DNA from: Thermotogae bacterium
Lineage (GTDB): Bacteria; Hydrothermota; Hydrothermia; LBFQ01
Assembly (NCBI GenBank): GCA_013154295.1
Contig: JAADCS010000008.1
Coordinates: forward strand, 1 to 57,425
Reading direction: 5' to 3'
DNA length: 57,425 bases
Shown here: piece by piece, positions 9,714-20,182 of the stretch
Layout of the letters: the number at the start of each line of letters is the position of its first letter
Position numbering within the stretch: the stretch's first letter is position 1
Notes under the pieces: generated by a model
Seen by the model: the letters and a program-made list of their open reading frames with translations, nothing else
The model's database searches: none
Told to the model about the DNA's origin: nothing
Translations under genes and position numbers: made by a program

Positions 9714-10612
9714 GGGTTTCGGTAGTCATCCCCACTCTGAACGCCGAGGATAAACTTCCACATCTTTTGGATAGTTTGAGGAAACAAACTGCGAATCCAG
9801 AGATCATTGTAGTGGATTCGTCCTCCTCCGATCGCACTCCGGATATAGGAAAAGGGGCTGACGTGTTCGTTCAGATTCCCCGATCCAAGTTCAACCATGG
9901 TCTTACCAGGAACTTCGGGCTTGAGTTAGCATCGGGGGAAGTGGTGGTCTTTATGTCACAGGACGCTTTACCCGAAAACGAGCTAACCTTGGAAACGCTG
10001 GTACAACCGATCTTTGAAGGAAAAGTGGTGTTAGCTTATGCCCGCCACATACCTCCGCCTGGCACCAAACCCCCGGAGGTGTTCTTCAGGTTGTTCAGTT
10101 ATCCTCCCAAGTCGGAGATACGGCACAGGGATATGCTTTCCCAGATGGGCCTTAGGGTTTTTTCTAACTCCAACGTGTGTGCCGCATACTTGAAGGAAAA
10201 GCTTTTGGAAGTGGGTGGATTTCCCAAGGTTATCCTGTCGGAGGATCTTCTAGTTGCCGCCAAGTTGATACTGGCGGGCTACCGTACGATGTACAATGCC
10301 GATGCGAAAGTCTACCATGCCCACAATTTTACTCCCCTTGCTCTCTTCAGGCGGTACTTCTCAATAGGCGTATTCTACGCAGAGAATAGCTGGCTTAGGA
10401 AATACGGAGGCAGGGGAGATACTCTTCGTTTCTTTTTCCAAGAACTGCTCTATCTGGCTGAAAACTACCCTCTCTGGATACCTTACGCTCTACTTGAAAA
10501 CTTTGCCCGTTTCTTGGGGTTGATCTTGGGATACAATTATCGGCTATTTCCCCGTTCTCTATTATCTACCCTTTCGGGTTATCCCAACTATTTCAATCAA
10601 GCCAACGTATAG
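9710..10612 (+). CDS. Glycosyltransferase family 2
   Basis: VSVVIPTLNAEDKLPHLLDSLRKQ...IIVVDSSSSDRT; overlaps trpS stop. Confidence 0.88.
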   Translation: MRVSVVIPTLNAEDKLPHLLDSLRKQTANPEIIVVDSSSSDRTPDIGKGADVFVQIPRSKFNHGLTRNFGLELASGEVVVFMSQDALPENELTLETLVQPIFEGKVVLAYARHIPPPGTKPPEVFFRLFSYPPKSEIRHRDMLSQMGLRVFSNSNVCAAYLKEKLLEVGGFPKVILSEDLLVAAKLILAGYRTMYNADAKVYHAHNFTPLALFRRYFSIGVFYAENSWLRKYGGRGDTLRFFFQELLYLAENYPLWIPYALLENFARFLGLILGYNYRLFPRSLLSTLSGYPNYFNQANV

Positions 10613-10949
10613 CGTCTTTTCCTAAAGCGTAGAGGTAAGCCACCAAAAGGACAGCGAGGAAAACCCCCCCTTCCACGGCGGCTATGACTTTCATGTCTGC
10701 CACTTTTACGGCCCAAGGTAGCAGAACTGCCACCTCAACGTCAAATACCAAAAAGATGAGAGCTACCAAAAAGTACTTTATAGCTACCTTTCCGTGGGCA
10801 TCTCCTTTTACCTGGATTCCTGATTCGTAGGGGTAGTCCTTAGTGGGTGTGGGGCGGCGGGGTCCAAGAAAGAGCGATACCAGAATCCCTCCGTACGCTA
10901 CTAAAAACCCCACGACTAACATTATTCCGAGCTTCCAAAGTTCAGACAT
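10593..10949 (-). CDS. nuoA: NADH-quinone oxidoreductase subunit A
   Basis: YESGIQVKGDAHGKVAIKYFLVALIFLVFDVEVAVLLPWAV; internal ATG chosen as start. Confidence 0.93.
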   Translation of the reverse strand: MSELWKLGIMLVVGFLVAYGGILVSLFLGPRRPTPTKDYPYESGIQVKGDAHGKVAIKYFLVALIFLVFDVEVAVLLPWAVKVADMKVIAAVEGGVFLAVLLVAYLYALGKDAIRWLD

Positions 10950-10993
10950 AGTAGCTATTCTACCCCCGACCAACGGTTCTCGTGGAGACGTTT

Positions 10994-11026
10994 GAAAAAA
11001 AGAGGGGGGATTTCCCCCCTCTTTTT
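10994..11026 (-). terminator. Rho-independent terminator of the rpoBC operon
   Basis: AAAAAGAGGGGGG-ATTT-CCCCCCTCTTTTT inverted repeat with T tract, overlapping the rpoC stop. Confidence 0.92.
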
Positions 11027-14000
11027 AGGATCCTTTGGCCTGCTTTTCCTCCTCCAGTTCTTCAACTTCCAAGAGTATCTTATCCATTCGCCACGCAGGG
11101 AATCCGGTTCCAGCTGGTATCAGATCACCGATTATGACTCGCTCTTTAAGGCCCTTGAGGTTATCCCTCTGCTTACGTACAGCAGCCTCCGCCAGGACTC
11201 TCGGAGCCTCTTCAAAGGATGCCGCCGCCAAGAAGCTGTCGGTGGTGGCGGCTACCTTACTTATACCCAAGAGGATAGGTTCGTATTTGGCGGGTTTCCC
11301 TCCACGTTCTATAACCTTGCGGTTTTCTTCAAGAACACGGTTGAGATCCACTATCTGCTCTGGTAGGAAGATGGTGTTTCCTCCATCCACTATCCTAACT
11401 CTACGGAGCATCTGGCGGATGATGATCTCTATGTGTTTGTCGTTTATCTTCACACCGGAGACACGGTAAACTTTTTGGATCTCCTCCAACAGGTACTCAG
11501 CAGCGGCCTCTTTACCCTTGATGCGGAGTATGTCTTTGGGAGAGATATCCCCGCCTATGAGTTTATCCATGGCTTTAACGCGGTCACCTTTGGAAACCAG
11601 GAGGTACTCACCGTACTTAACCTGGTAAGTCTGGGTGGTACCATCGTCATGTTCTACCACTATGCGGATCATTCCCTTGCGGTCATCTATGATGATATCC
11701 TTGACTATGCCGTCCTTTTCAACTATTACAGCGTTATTCTTGGGTACGCGGGCCTCAAACAGCTCCTCGACCTTGGGCAGTCCTCCAGTTATGTCCCTGG
11801 TCTTGTAGATCAGCCTGGGCACTCTCGCTATTATCTCGCCGGGGTTGACGTAGGGGTTACCGGTACCTTTGAAAATCTCATAGGCCTTCTTGCTCAAACG
11901 GGCATCGTTGGCCAGAGGTATGACCTCTAAGACCTCACCAGTGTTTGGATCCAGTACCTTAGCCTTCGGGTAGAGACGACGGTGCCTGACAACCTCTACC
12001 ACGTACTCTAAGGTGGTTCCTTGGAGATCCTCCTTGAGAGATACCCCTTCTATCAGCCCCTCGAACACCAACTTACCCGCCTTGGTTACCAGAATAGGCA
12101 TGGCGTAGAAGTCCCATTCGGCCAGCACATCTCCCTTCTCCACCCTCTCACCATCGCCTACGAAGATCTTGTAGCCATATTCCAGACCGTACTCTTTATG
12201 ACGTCCATCGCTACCTTCCAAAACGAGCGTTCCTTTGCGCGAAACGACTATCCAACCACCGTCGGCCTGTTCTATGGCCTTGAAATTCTTCCACCTTATC
12301 ACCCCAGGAAAGTGGGCTATATGTTTGGATTCTCCCACTATACGCTCGGCGGCTCCACCTGTGTGTTTAGTTCTTAGGGTGAGCTGGGTTCCAGGTTCAC
12401 CGATGGATTGGGCTGCCACTATACCAACCGCCTCTCCGGTATCCACCTTTTTGCCCGTGGCCAGATTGCGACCGTAACACTTAGCACATACACCGTGGGG
12501 AGCCTGACAGTATAGGACCGAACGGATATGCACCTCGTCTATACCGGCATCCTCTATCCTCTTAGCTTTCTCTTCGGTTATCTCCTCACCGGCTTCCACT
12601 ATCACCTCACCGGTAACGGGATGATAGACATCGTAGAGGGAGTACCTTCCCACTATGCGGTCGGAGAGAGGTTCTATAACCGTTTCCCCCTCCTTGAGAG
12701 CCCGAACGGCCCTTCCCTGTATGGCTCCACAGTCCTCCATCGTGACGACCACCTCTTGGGCGGCATCCACAAGCCTACGGGTTAGGTAGCCGGCATCGGC
12801 CGTCTTCATGGCCACGTCGGAAAGACCCTTACGGGCGCCGTGGGAGGAGATGAAGAACTCTATGGAGGAGAGTCCTTCCTTTAGAGAGGAGAGTACCGGG
12901 GTCGGTATCAACTCGCCGGCCTGTCCCTTCTTGGCTGGCCGTGTCATCAGGCCTCTCATGGCACCCAACTGCCGTGTTTGGTCTATGTTACCTCTGGCTC
13001 CGGACATCACCATCATGTAGAGAGGGTTGAAACCGTCCTTATCCTTCTTTAGGTACTCTAACATCTTGGAGGTGACCTCCTCGGTCACACGGGTCCAGAT
13101 GTCAAAGATTCTCTGCTGTTTTTCGGCGTGGGTTATCTTTCCTTGAGCATGGAGTCTCTCTATCTGCTCGATCTCTTTGAAGGCTTTCTTGATTATACGC
13201 TCCTTTTCAGGAGGTACTATCACATCGTCTATACCGAAGGTGACACCGGACCAGGCTGCCCATTTGAAGCCCAGCTCCTTCATATTATCAAGGAAGTGAG
13301 CGGTCTCCCATGTTCCAAGGTGTTTGTATATTCTTCCTACGAGCCTGGCTATATCCTTCTTGCCGTACTCTTTGTTTATGTCGGAGTAGGTTAGGCCAAC
13401 CTCCCACATCCTCTGGGGAACTATAGAAGCGAAAACGGCCCTTCCGGCTGTGGTGCGTACCAGTTCTCTTTCGGTTTGGGGATCGTATCCGAAGGGATTG
13501 CCACTCTTAGGTACGGAGACGTATATGGGGTCGTTGACATCGACGGCATCGTTCTCGAGGGCCAGGATGGCCTCGTATAGATCGGCAAACTTGGGCAACT
13601 TATCCTCACTCCTGTCGGTAGGTTTCTCCTTGGTTAGGAAGTTTATACCTATGACCATGTCCTGCGAGGCTGTAGCCAGAGGGCCACCATGGGCAGGTGA
13701 AAGGATGTTATGGGGGGCTAAGAGCAGAGCGTAAGTTTCGGCTATAGCCTCCGGATGGATGGGTACGAAGACGGCCATTTGGTCTCCATCAAAGTCGGCG
13801 TTATAGGCTGCGCATACCAGAGGATGAAGTTTTATAGCATAACCTTCAGTCAAAACTGGCTCGAAGGCCTGAATGGATACCCTGTGGAGCGTGGGTGCTC
13901 TGTTAAGCATGACCGGATAATGCCGGGTTATATCCGAAAGTAACTCCAGGGTCTGGTGGTTCTTTTCCTTTATAAACTCGTGTTTTTCGGATCTGGTGTA

Positions 14001-15278
14001 TGCCAAACCCGTCCTCTCTAACTTCTCCTCAAGCCAAGGTTTAAAGAGCTCAAGGGCCATATCTTTGGGTAACCCCATCTGATGAAGTTTGAGCTCAGGA
14101 CCGACCACTATAACGGCACGACCGGAGTAATCCACCCTTTTACCCAATAGGTTTCTACGCAACAACCCCTTCTTTCCACGTAAGTAATCAGTGAGGGACT
14201 TACGGCGCTGACCGCTCCTGTTGGTGGAGGGACGGCGCAAGCGGGAGTTATCAATTAGGGCCTCAACTGCGTGCTTTATTTGGCGTTTTTCGTTTATTAT
14301 CATTAGCTCGAAACCACCCTTCTCGTATATCTGCTTGAGACGATGGTTACGACGGATCACGTCCCTATAGAGATCCGTCAGGTCGGTGTTGGCGAACTTA
14401 CCACCCTCCAAGGGGAGTAGGGGTCGCAGATCCGGAGGCAAAACGGGTATAACCTCAAGCACCATCCAGGCCGGATTCTGACCCGACAGGATAAAAGCTT
14501 CTATTATCTTGAGACGGTTTATGAGACGGGTACGCTCAGTGGGATTGGTGGTGTTCATGAACTTCAAACGGGTATCCCTGTACAGGTATTCAAGGCGGGT
14601 CATCCTCTCGCGGGTCCTTTCATCCTCAACCACCTCGTTCAACTCCTCAAGGAGCTTCTTTATCGCCTCGGCTCCCCATCCGGCGATGAAGGAGTCGGGT
14701 CCAAGGACACTTATGAGCTTGCGATACTCTTCCACCGAAAGCACCTGCCCCTTCTTCATATGGATGGTGCGCGTGCTGCCATCATCCATTTCTATCTTGA
14801 CAGTGGCAGGCGATCTCTTAGGATCAAGGATCACATAGGCGTCATAGTTTATTATGAGCTCAAATTTGCTCTTGGGTATCCCCAAGAGGGTGGGTATGAT
14901 GTAGGGAGGCATCTTGTAAAACCAAGGATGTACTACGGGGGTATTGAGAACGATGTACCCCATCCTCTCGCGGCGTACGTCGGACCTCGTCACCTCCACT
15001 CCGCATCTATCACATATAACTCCCTCGTACCTTCTGCCTTTGAACTTACCACAGGCGCATTCGTAATCCTTGACGGGTCCGAATATCCTTTCACAGTAAA
15101 GACCCCCAGGTTCGGGTTTCAGCGTTTTGTAGTTTATCGTTTCGGCGCTTTTAACCTCACCTGCGCCATACTCCCCCCTTTCGCGTCCCTTTCTCTCGGC
15201 CTCCGACCAACGTTTTATGGCGTCGGGAGAGGCCAGAGAGGCTATAACCGCCTTTATAGTTTTCCAAGTGGTCGCCAT
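11025..15278 (-). CDS. rpoC: DNA-directed RNA polymerase subunit beta'
   Basis: NADFDGDQMAVFVP, zinc-ribbon CACGKF...CDRCGVEVT; start at MATTWKTIK preceded by AAAGGGGGAAAC. Confidence 0.98.
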   Translation of the reverse strand: MATTWKTIKAVIASLASPDAIKRWSEAERKGRERGEYGAGEVKSAETINYKTLKPEPGGLYCERIFGPVKDYECACGKFKGRRYEGVICDRCGVEVTRSDVRRERMGYIVLNTPVVHPWFYKMPPYIIPTLLGIPKSKFELIINYDAYVILDPKRSPATVKIEMDDGSTRTIHMKKGQVLSVEEYRKLISVLGPDSFIAGWGAEAIKKLLEELNEVVEDERTRERMTRLEYLYRDTRLKFMNTTNPTERTRLINRLKIIEAFILSGQNPAWMVLEVIPVLPPDLRPLLPLEGGKFANTDLTDLYRDVIRRNHRLKQIYEKGGFELMIINEKRQIKHAVEALIDNSRLRRPSTNRSGQRRKSLTDYLRGKKGLLRRNLLGKRVDYSGRAVIVVGPELKLHQMGLPKDMALELFKPWLEEKLERTGLAYTRSEKHEFIKEKNHQTLELLSDITRHYPVMLNRAPTLHRVSIQAFEPVLTEGYAIKLHPLVCAAYNADFDGDQMAVFVPIHPEAIAETYALLLAPHNILSPAHGGPLATASQDMVIGINFLTKEKPTDRSEDKLPKFADLYEAILALENDAVDVNDPIYVSVPKSGNPFGYDPQTERELVRTTAGRAVFASIVPQRMWEVGLTYSDINKEYGKKDIARLVGRIYKHLGTWETAHFLDNMKELGFKWAAWSGVTFGIDDVIVPPEKERIIKKAFKEIEQIERLHAQGKITHAEKQQRIFDIWTRVTEEVTSKMLEYLKKDKDGFNPLYMMVMSGARGNIDQTRQLGAMRGLMTRPAKKGQAGELIPTPVLSSLKEGLSSIEFFISSHGARKGLSDVAMKTADAGYLTRRLVDAAQEVVVTMEDCGAIQGRAVRALKEGETVIEPLSDRIVGRYSLYDVYHPVTGEVIVEAGEEITEEKAKRIEDAGIDEVHIRSVLYCQAPHGVCAKCYGRNLATGKKVDTGEAVGIVAAQSIGEPGTQLTLRTKHTGGAAERIVGESKHIAHFPGVIRWKNFKAIEQADGGWIVVSRKGTLVLEGSDGRHKEYGLEYGYKIFVGDGERVEKGDVLAEWDFYAMPILVTKAGKLVFEGLIEGVSLKEDLQGTTLEYVVEVVRHRRLYPKAKVLDPNTGEVLEVIPLANDARLSKKAYEIFKGTGNPYVNPGEIIARVPRLIYKTRDITGGLPKVEELFEARVPKNNAVIVEKDGIVKDIIIDDRKGMIRIVVEHDDGTTQTYQVKYGEYLLVSKGDRVKAMDKLIGGDISPKDILRIKGKEAAAEYLLEEIQKVYRVSGVKINDKHIEIIIRQMLRRVRIVDGGNTIFLPEQIVDLNRVLEENRKVIERGGKPAKYEPILLGISKVAATTDSFLAAASFEEAPRVLAEAAVRKQRDNLKGLKERVIIGDLIPAGTGFPAWRMDKILLEVEELEEEKQAKGS

Positions 15279-15288
15279 GTTTCCCCCT

Positions 15289-18200
15289 TTACTTTTCTTC
15301 TTCTCTTTCCATCTTAAGATCAACCGCGAGCGCCTTCAGGAACTTCGTAAGAACCTGGAAGGTTGCGGGAGTTGAAGGCAAGGGAGGTTCCGTCCCCTCA
15401 CGTATGGCCTTGTAGGTTTGAACCCTTCCTTTTATATCATCGCTCTTCACGGTTAACATCTCCCATAGGGCATAGGCGGCGCCGTGGGCTTCCAGTGCCC
15501 AAACCTCCATCTCTCCGAATCTCTGACCACCCATGTGGGCGCGGCCACCTACGGGTTGTTGGGTTATAAGCGAATAAGGACCTGTAGAGCGAGCGTGGAT
15601 CTTATCCTCGGCCATGTGTATGAGTTTCATTATATACATGGATCCGACGGTTACAGGATATTTGAGGTATTCACCGGTGCGTCCGTCCCTAAGGCGCATC
15701 TTACCGCCCTCGCTTAATCCCGCCAATTTGAGTTGCTCCTTTACCTCCTCCACGGTCAAACTTTGGAAGGCGGGAGCTGCGTACTTAACACCCTTACGAG
15801 CTATCTCCTCGGCAAACGCCTTAAGATCCTCTTTCTCCGCCTCTCTTATCCAGCGTTTTAGGTTTTCATCCCTGTGGGGCTCGTAGAGTTTCATAAGGAA
15901 GGTACGGAGCTCGGAGATGGGTGCTTTGCTCTCCAGGAGTTTACGTAGCTTCTCAGTGTTTCTTATAGCAGCGTAACCCAAAACCGTTTCCAATATCTGA
16001 CCGAAGTTCATACGTGATGGGACACCCAAGGGGTTGAGAACCACGTCAACGGGAGTTCCATCTTCCATAAAAGGCATATCGGCTCTCGGTGCCACTATGG
16101 ATATGACACCCTTGTTTCCATGGCGTCCGGCCAATTTGTCGCCAACGCGGATCTTGCGCTTTTGGGCTATGTAGACTTTTATAACCTGGCGTACTCCGGC
16201 GGGAAGATCGTCTCCCCTACGGATGGTGGCCAGGCCTTCATCATACTCCTCCATCAACCGTTCATAAGCTTCCTGTCCATCTTCCACCGTCTTAATAAAC
16301 TCATCCTCTATCTCTCTGTCCTCAAAGGTGCCGGGTTCCACTACCAGCTTGAGAGGATCAACACTCTGAAGGAATTCCAAAGTTACCTTATCGCCCGCTT
16401 TCAAGATCTCCACTAACTCGTCCCCTTTGCGGATCCATATAGGCTTCTTCACTTCGTGGCCTAAAGCTATAGAGAGCGATTCCCTTAGTGTAGCTCTAAG
16501 ATCGTTTATCCGTAGGTTTATCTCATCAAGAAGCTTTTTCTGACGGGGACCTATAGGTCTGTCGGGGGGTATGGGTCTATCGGGACGTACGCTATCGTCT
16601 ACGTACAGTTCTCCGGGTATGAAGTTACCTTCTTTATCGTTCATCCCGAAGGCCAGAGGATCGTCTGGTAACGATCTGGTGAGTATTTCAACTCCTATAA
16701 CGGTCCCATAGACGCTCGGAGGCACCCTCAAGGAGGTGTTCTTCCAGGGGCGCGACTTTTCGCCGAAGATAGACATAAGAAGTTTCTCCTCCGGTGAGAG
16801 TTCGCTGAACTTTTTCTCCTCCCGTGGAGTGTTTTTACCTACTAAAATATCCCTCGGCGACACCTTGGTCCCTATACGGGCTATGCCGTACTCGTCCAGA
16901 TGCTGAAGTCGAGAAGGTTTCTCCTTGTAAGGTTCGGGAGTTACTATCTCTGGGCCAAGGCGAGTGTCTAAGACGTCGGTGGTAAACTCCAAGATATGGA
17001 AGGAAGTTAGAAGGTCTTCCATGACTATACGATCGGATATGACTATGGCATCTTCGAAGTTGTAGCCGTACCATGGCATGAAAGCTACGGTCAGGTTTCT
17101 TCCTAACGAGATTTCACCACCTACCGAAGATAGATTCTCGGCCAAAATATCACCCTTCTTGACCTTTTGACCTTTCCTAACTTTGGGAATATAGTGTATT
17201 ATAGTATTCTGGCCCGAACGCTCAAAAACACGAAGATGATAGGTTTTTAGGTTAAACCTGGCGCCTTCTGGCCGAATCATTATCTTCTGGAAATCTACAT
17301 AGGCTACCTCACCGTTTTCCTCGGCCAGAATCACGGCTCCGCTGTCTTTAGCGATCTTCTCTTCCATACCGGTACCTACCAAGGGGGGTTCCGGATTGAG
17401 AAGGGGAACGGCCTGTCTCTGCATGTTGGATCCCATCAGAGCACGGTTGGCGTCGTCGTACTCCAAGAAGGGTATCAAGGAGGTTGAGGGGGATATTATC
17501 TGCCTCGGCGATAAGTCCATGTAATCTATATGCTCGCGATCCACGAAGATGTAGTTGCGCCGATGTCTGACTATGATGTTTTTGGCCTTCTTTATGAGTT
17601 TGGTTTTGGGATGAACCTCCAGATCAGCGGGTGCTATGCGGAGATTGTAATCCTCATGAGGTGCCACGTAGGAGATCCTGTTGGTGACCTTACCGTTCTC
17701 AACCTTGACTATGGGGGTCTCTAAGAAACCCAGGTCATTTATGCGGGCGTAGACCGTAGGTGAGAGTATCAAACCTATGTTTTGACCTTCCGGAGTTTCT
17801 ATAGGGCATATACGGCCGTAGTGGGAGGGATGGACGTCCCGTACCTCCAAAGTGGCCGTTTCGCGCGTTAATCCGCCTTTACCTAAAGCTGATATGCGGC
17901 GCTTGTTGGTCAGTTCGGAGAGAGGATTCGTCTGATCCAAAAGTTGGGAAAGGCTGTTTTGGGTAAAGAAGGCTACTACGGATCTGGAAACTATCTTCGG
18001 ATGTACGATCTTACGTAGGGAGCTTTCCTCATCTATAAGCTTTTCGCGAATACCTTTAGCCGTTCTTATAAATTCAGTACGCACGGCCTCATAGAGCTGC
18101 TCGCCAACGCGTTTTATCCTACGGTGAGCCAAATCGTCTATATCGTCCTCTTCACCCTCTCCTCTGTAGAGGTTTATAAGTTCTCTTAAGGCGACTATAA

Positions 18201-19722
18201 AGTCCTCCTTAGTGAACTTTTCAACATCTTCGGCCGGTATTCCGTACCCTTCGAGATCCCTTAGATGTTTTTCAAAGTCAAGGCGGGCGTTTATTTTGTA
18301 CCTACCTACCCTACCCAAATACGTCTTATCCGGTGAGAAAAAGTAGGCCCTTAGGAACTCTTCGGCCGTCTCCAAGGTGGAAGATGAGAACCTTATGGTC
18401 CTGTAGATAAAACGGATGGCTTCCTCCTTGGTTCGCATCTTATCATCCTTCAGAGCCTTGTATATGAGTGAAACGGCAGGATCCTTGGGATCGAAGACCT
18501 TCACCTTCGCCACGCGATGTTCCTTAAGGATCTCAAGTATGTTATCGTCTATGAGAATCGGTTCGACGTTTTTATCCTTTTTGGATTCTTTGAACATGGG
18601 GACGATTATCTCTCCATCCTCATTCACCACATCCTCCGCCAGATAGTATCCTTTCGCCTCGGACACCGATACCTCTTTAGCTATGTGGCCGATGGCCACT
18701 TTAACTATCTGGCGAGGCGTTTCAAGTCCCATGAACCTTAGGAATCGGGTAAGATAGAACTTTCTCTTGCGAAGGACGAAATAAATACCTTTCTCACCCT
18801 CTATACGGAGTTCCATCCAGGGTCCCCTGTAGGGTATGAGCAAGGCTTTGAAGATCTTATTCAAGCCCTCTTCGTCTACTACGAAGTATATCCCTGGAGA
18901 GCGGTGTATCTGGCTTATAACCACCCTCTCAACACCCTGAACGACGAAAGTCCCCCTTTCGGTCATGTAAGGGATGTCGGTAAAGTAAACTACATCTTCT
19001 CTTTCTTCCTCTAACATACCGTTTTCGTCAAACACCCTTTCTATCACCCGTATATGGATCGGAACCGAATAGGTGAGATCCTTCTTCTGGGCATCCTCTG
19101 GGGTGCGGGAAGGCCTCCCTACCTTGTAGTCCAAGTACTCTATTTCAACACGTCCGGATGTACTCTGGATGGGAAAGATCTCCCTTAAAATTTGGTGCAG
19201 GCTCGTTCTTGAACGTGGATCGGAATAATCGAAGAAGGAGTCTTCCACCTCGTAGCGCAGGGATCCGATCCGGGTGGCCACCTCATTCTTGAACTTCTCA
19301 ATTGACTCTTTAGATAGTCCAACGAAACCGATTCGGGTGTCGGGATGGGAGGCCGTGAGATCCAGGAGGCGTTTCATCTCCTCTCTGCTATAGGATCTCT
19401 TAGGCAAAACGATATAATGCTGTTGGGGTTTAGGTATATCCTCCCGCGTCACTTCTTCTCCGAACTCGTCCCTCAGTATGGTTTCAAATTCCTTGGCCAG
19501 TTCGTAACGCTCACTCGTTTTCCCTTTATAAACCTTTATGGCTAAAGCCCATCTTTCGGCCAGATCCCGCAAAAAGTTCAAGAGAGCATTCCCACGACTG
19601 GTAGGACTCCATAGGACGTTGAACCTCTCAGCCAGAAAATCATCATAAGATTTAAGCTGCAAAGCCAAAAGATAGGGTATATCCTTCTCCTCTATCTTTC
19701 CTACCCTCACAACCTGTTGCAT
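15289..19722 (-). CDS. rpoB: DNA-directed RNA polymerase subunit beta
   Basis: [47 protein letters not shown], C-terminal [19 protein letters not shown]. Confidence 0.98.
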   Translation of the reverse strand: [1477 protein letters not shown]

Positions 19723-19746
19723 GGGTTCCTCCTTTTAAACGCCAAA

Positions 19747-19774
19747 GAGGGGAAGCCCTTGGTGACTTCCCCTC
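19747..19774 (-). promoter_or_regulatory. rplL-rpoB intergenic hairpin (candidate attenuator/processing site)
   Basis: Perfect 9-bp stem GAGGGGAAG/CTTCCCCTC, no strong U tract. Confidence 0.65.
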
Positions 19775-19792
19775 GTATCTCGGTGCGCGGTT

Positions 19793-20179
19793 TTACTTGA
19801 GTTCAACCTTGGCCCCAGCCGCCTCAAATTTCTTCTTGATCTCCTCGGCCTCCTCTTTGGAGACTCCTTCCTTTATAACCTTGGGCAGACCCTCTATCAT
19901 GGCTTTGGCCTCTTTGAGGCCCACACCGGTGACCTCGCGGATCACTTTCAGGGCCTTTATCTTGTTGTCTATGGCCGTCAGGACCACGTCAAAGGAGGTC
20001 TTCTCCTCCTCCTGTGCCTCGGCACCGGCGGCGCCGGGGACAGCGGCTACGGCCACAGGGGCGGCGGCACTGACGCCGAACTTGTCCTCCAAAGCTTTGA
20101 CAAGCTCGGCGAGTTCCAAAACCGTCAGCTGCTCAATTGCGGCGACTATCTCCTCCACCGAGAGTTTTTTCTCTGTCAT
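19793..20179 (-). CDS. rplL: 50S ribosomal protein L7/L12
   Basis: [38 protein letters not shown]; acidic Ala-rich hinge. Confidence 0.98.
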   Translation of the reverse strand: MTEKKLSVEEIVAAIEQLTVLELAELVKALEDKFGVSAAAPVAVAAVPGAAGAEAQEEEKTSFDVVLTAIDNKIKALKVIREVTGVGLKEAKAMIEGLPKVIKEGVSKEEAEEIKKKFEAAGAKVELK

Positions 20180-20182
20180 CTT

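Noticed and set aside
11025-19722. Many ORFs antisense to rpoC/rpoB, e.g. 10992..11366, 14760..15317
   Set aside because: Shadow ORFs opposite highly conserved coding sequence; no recognisable domains.
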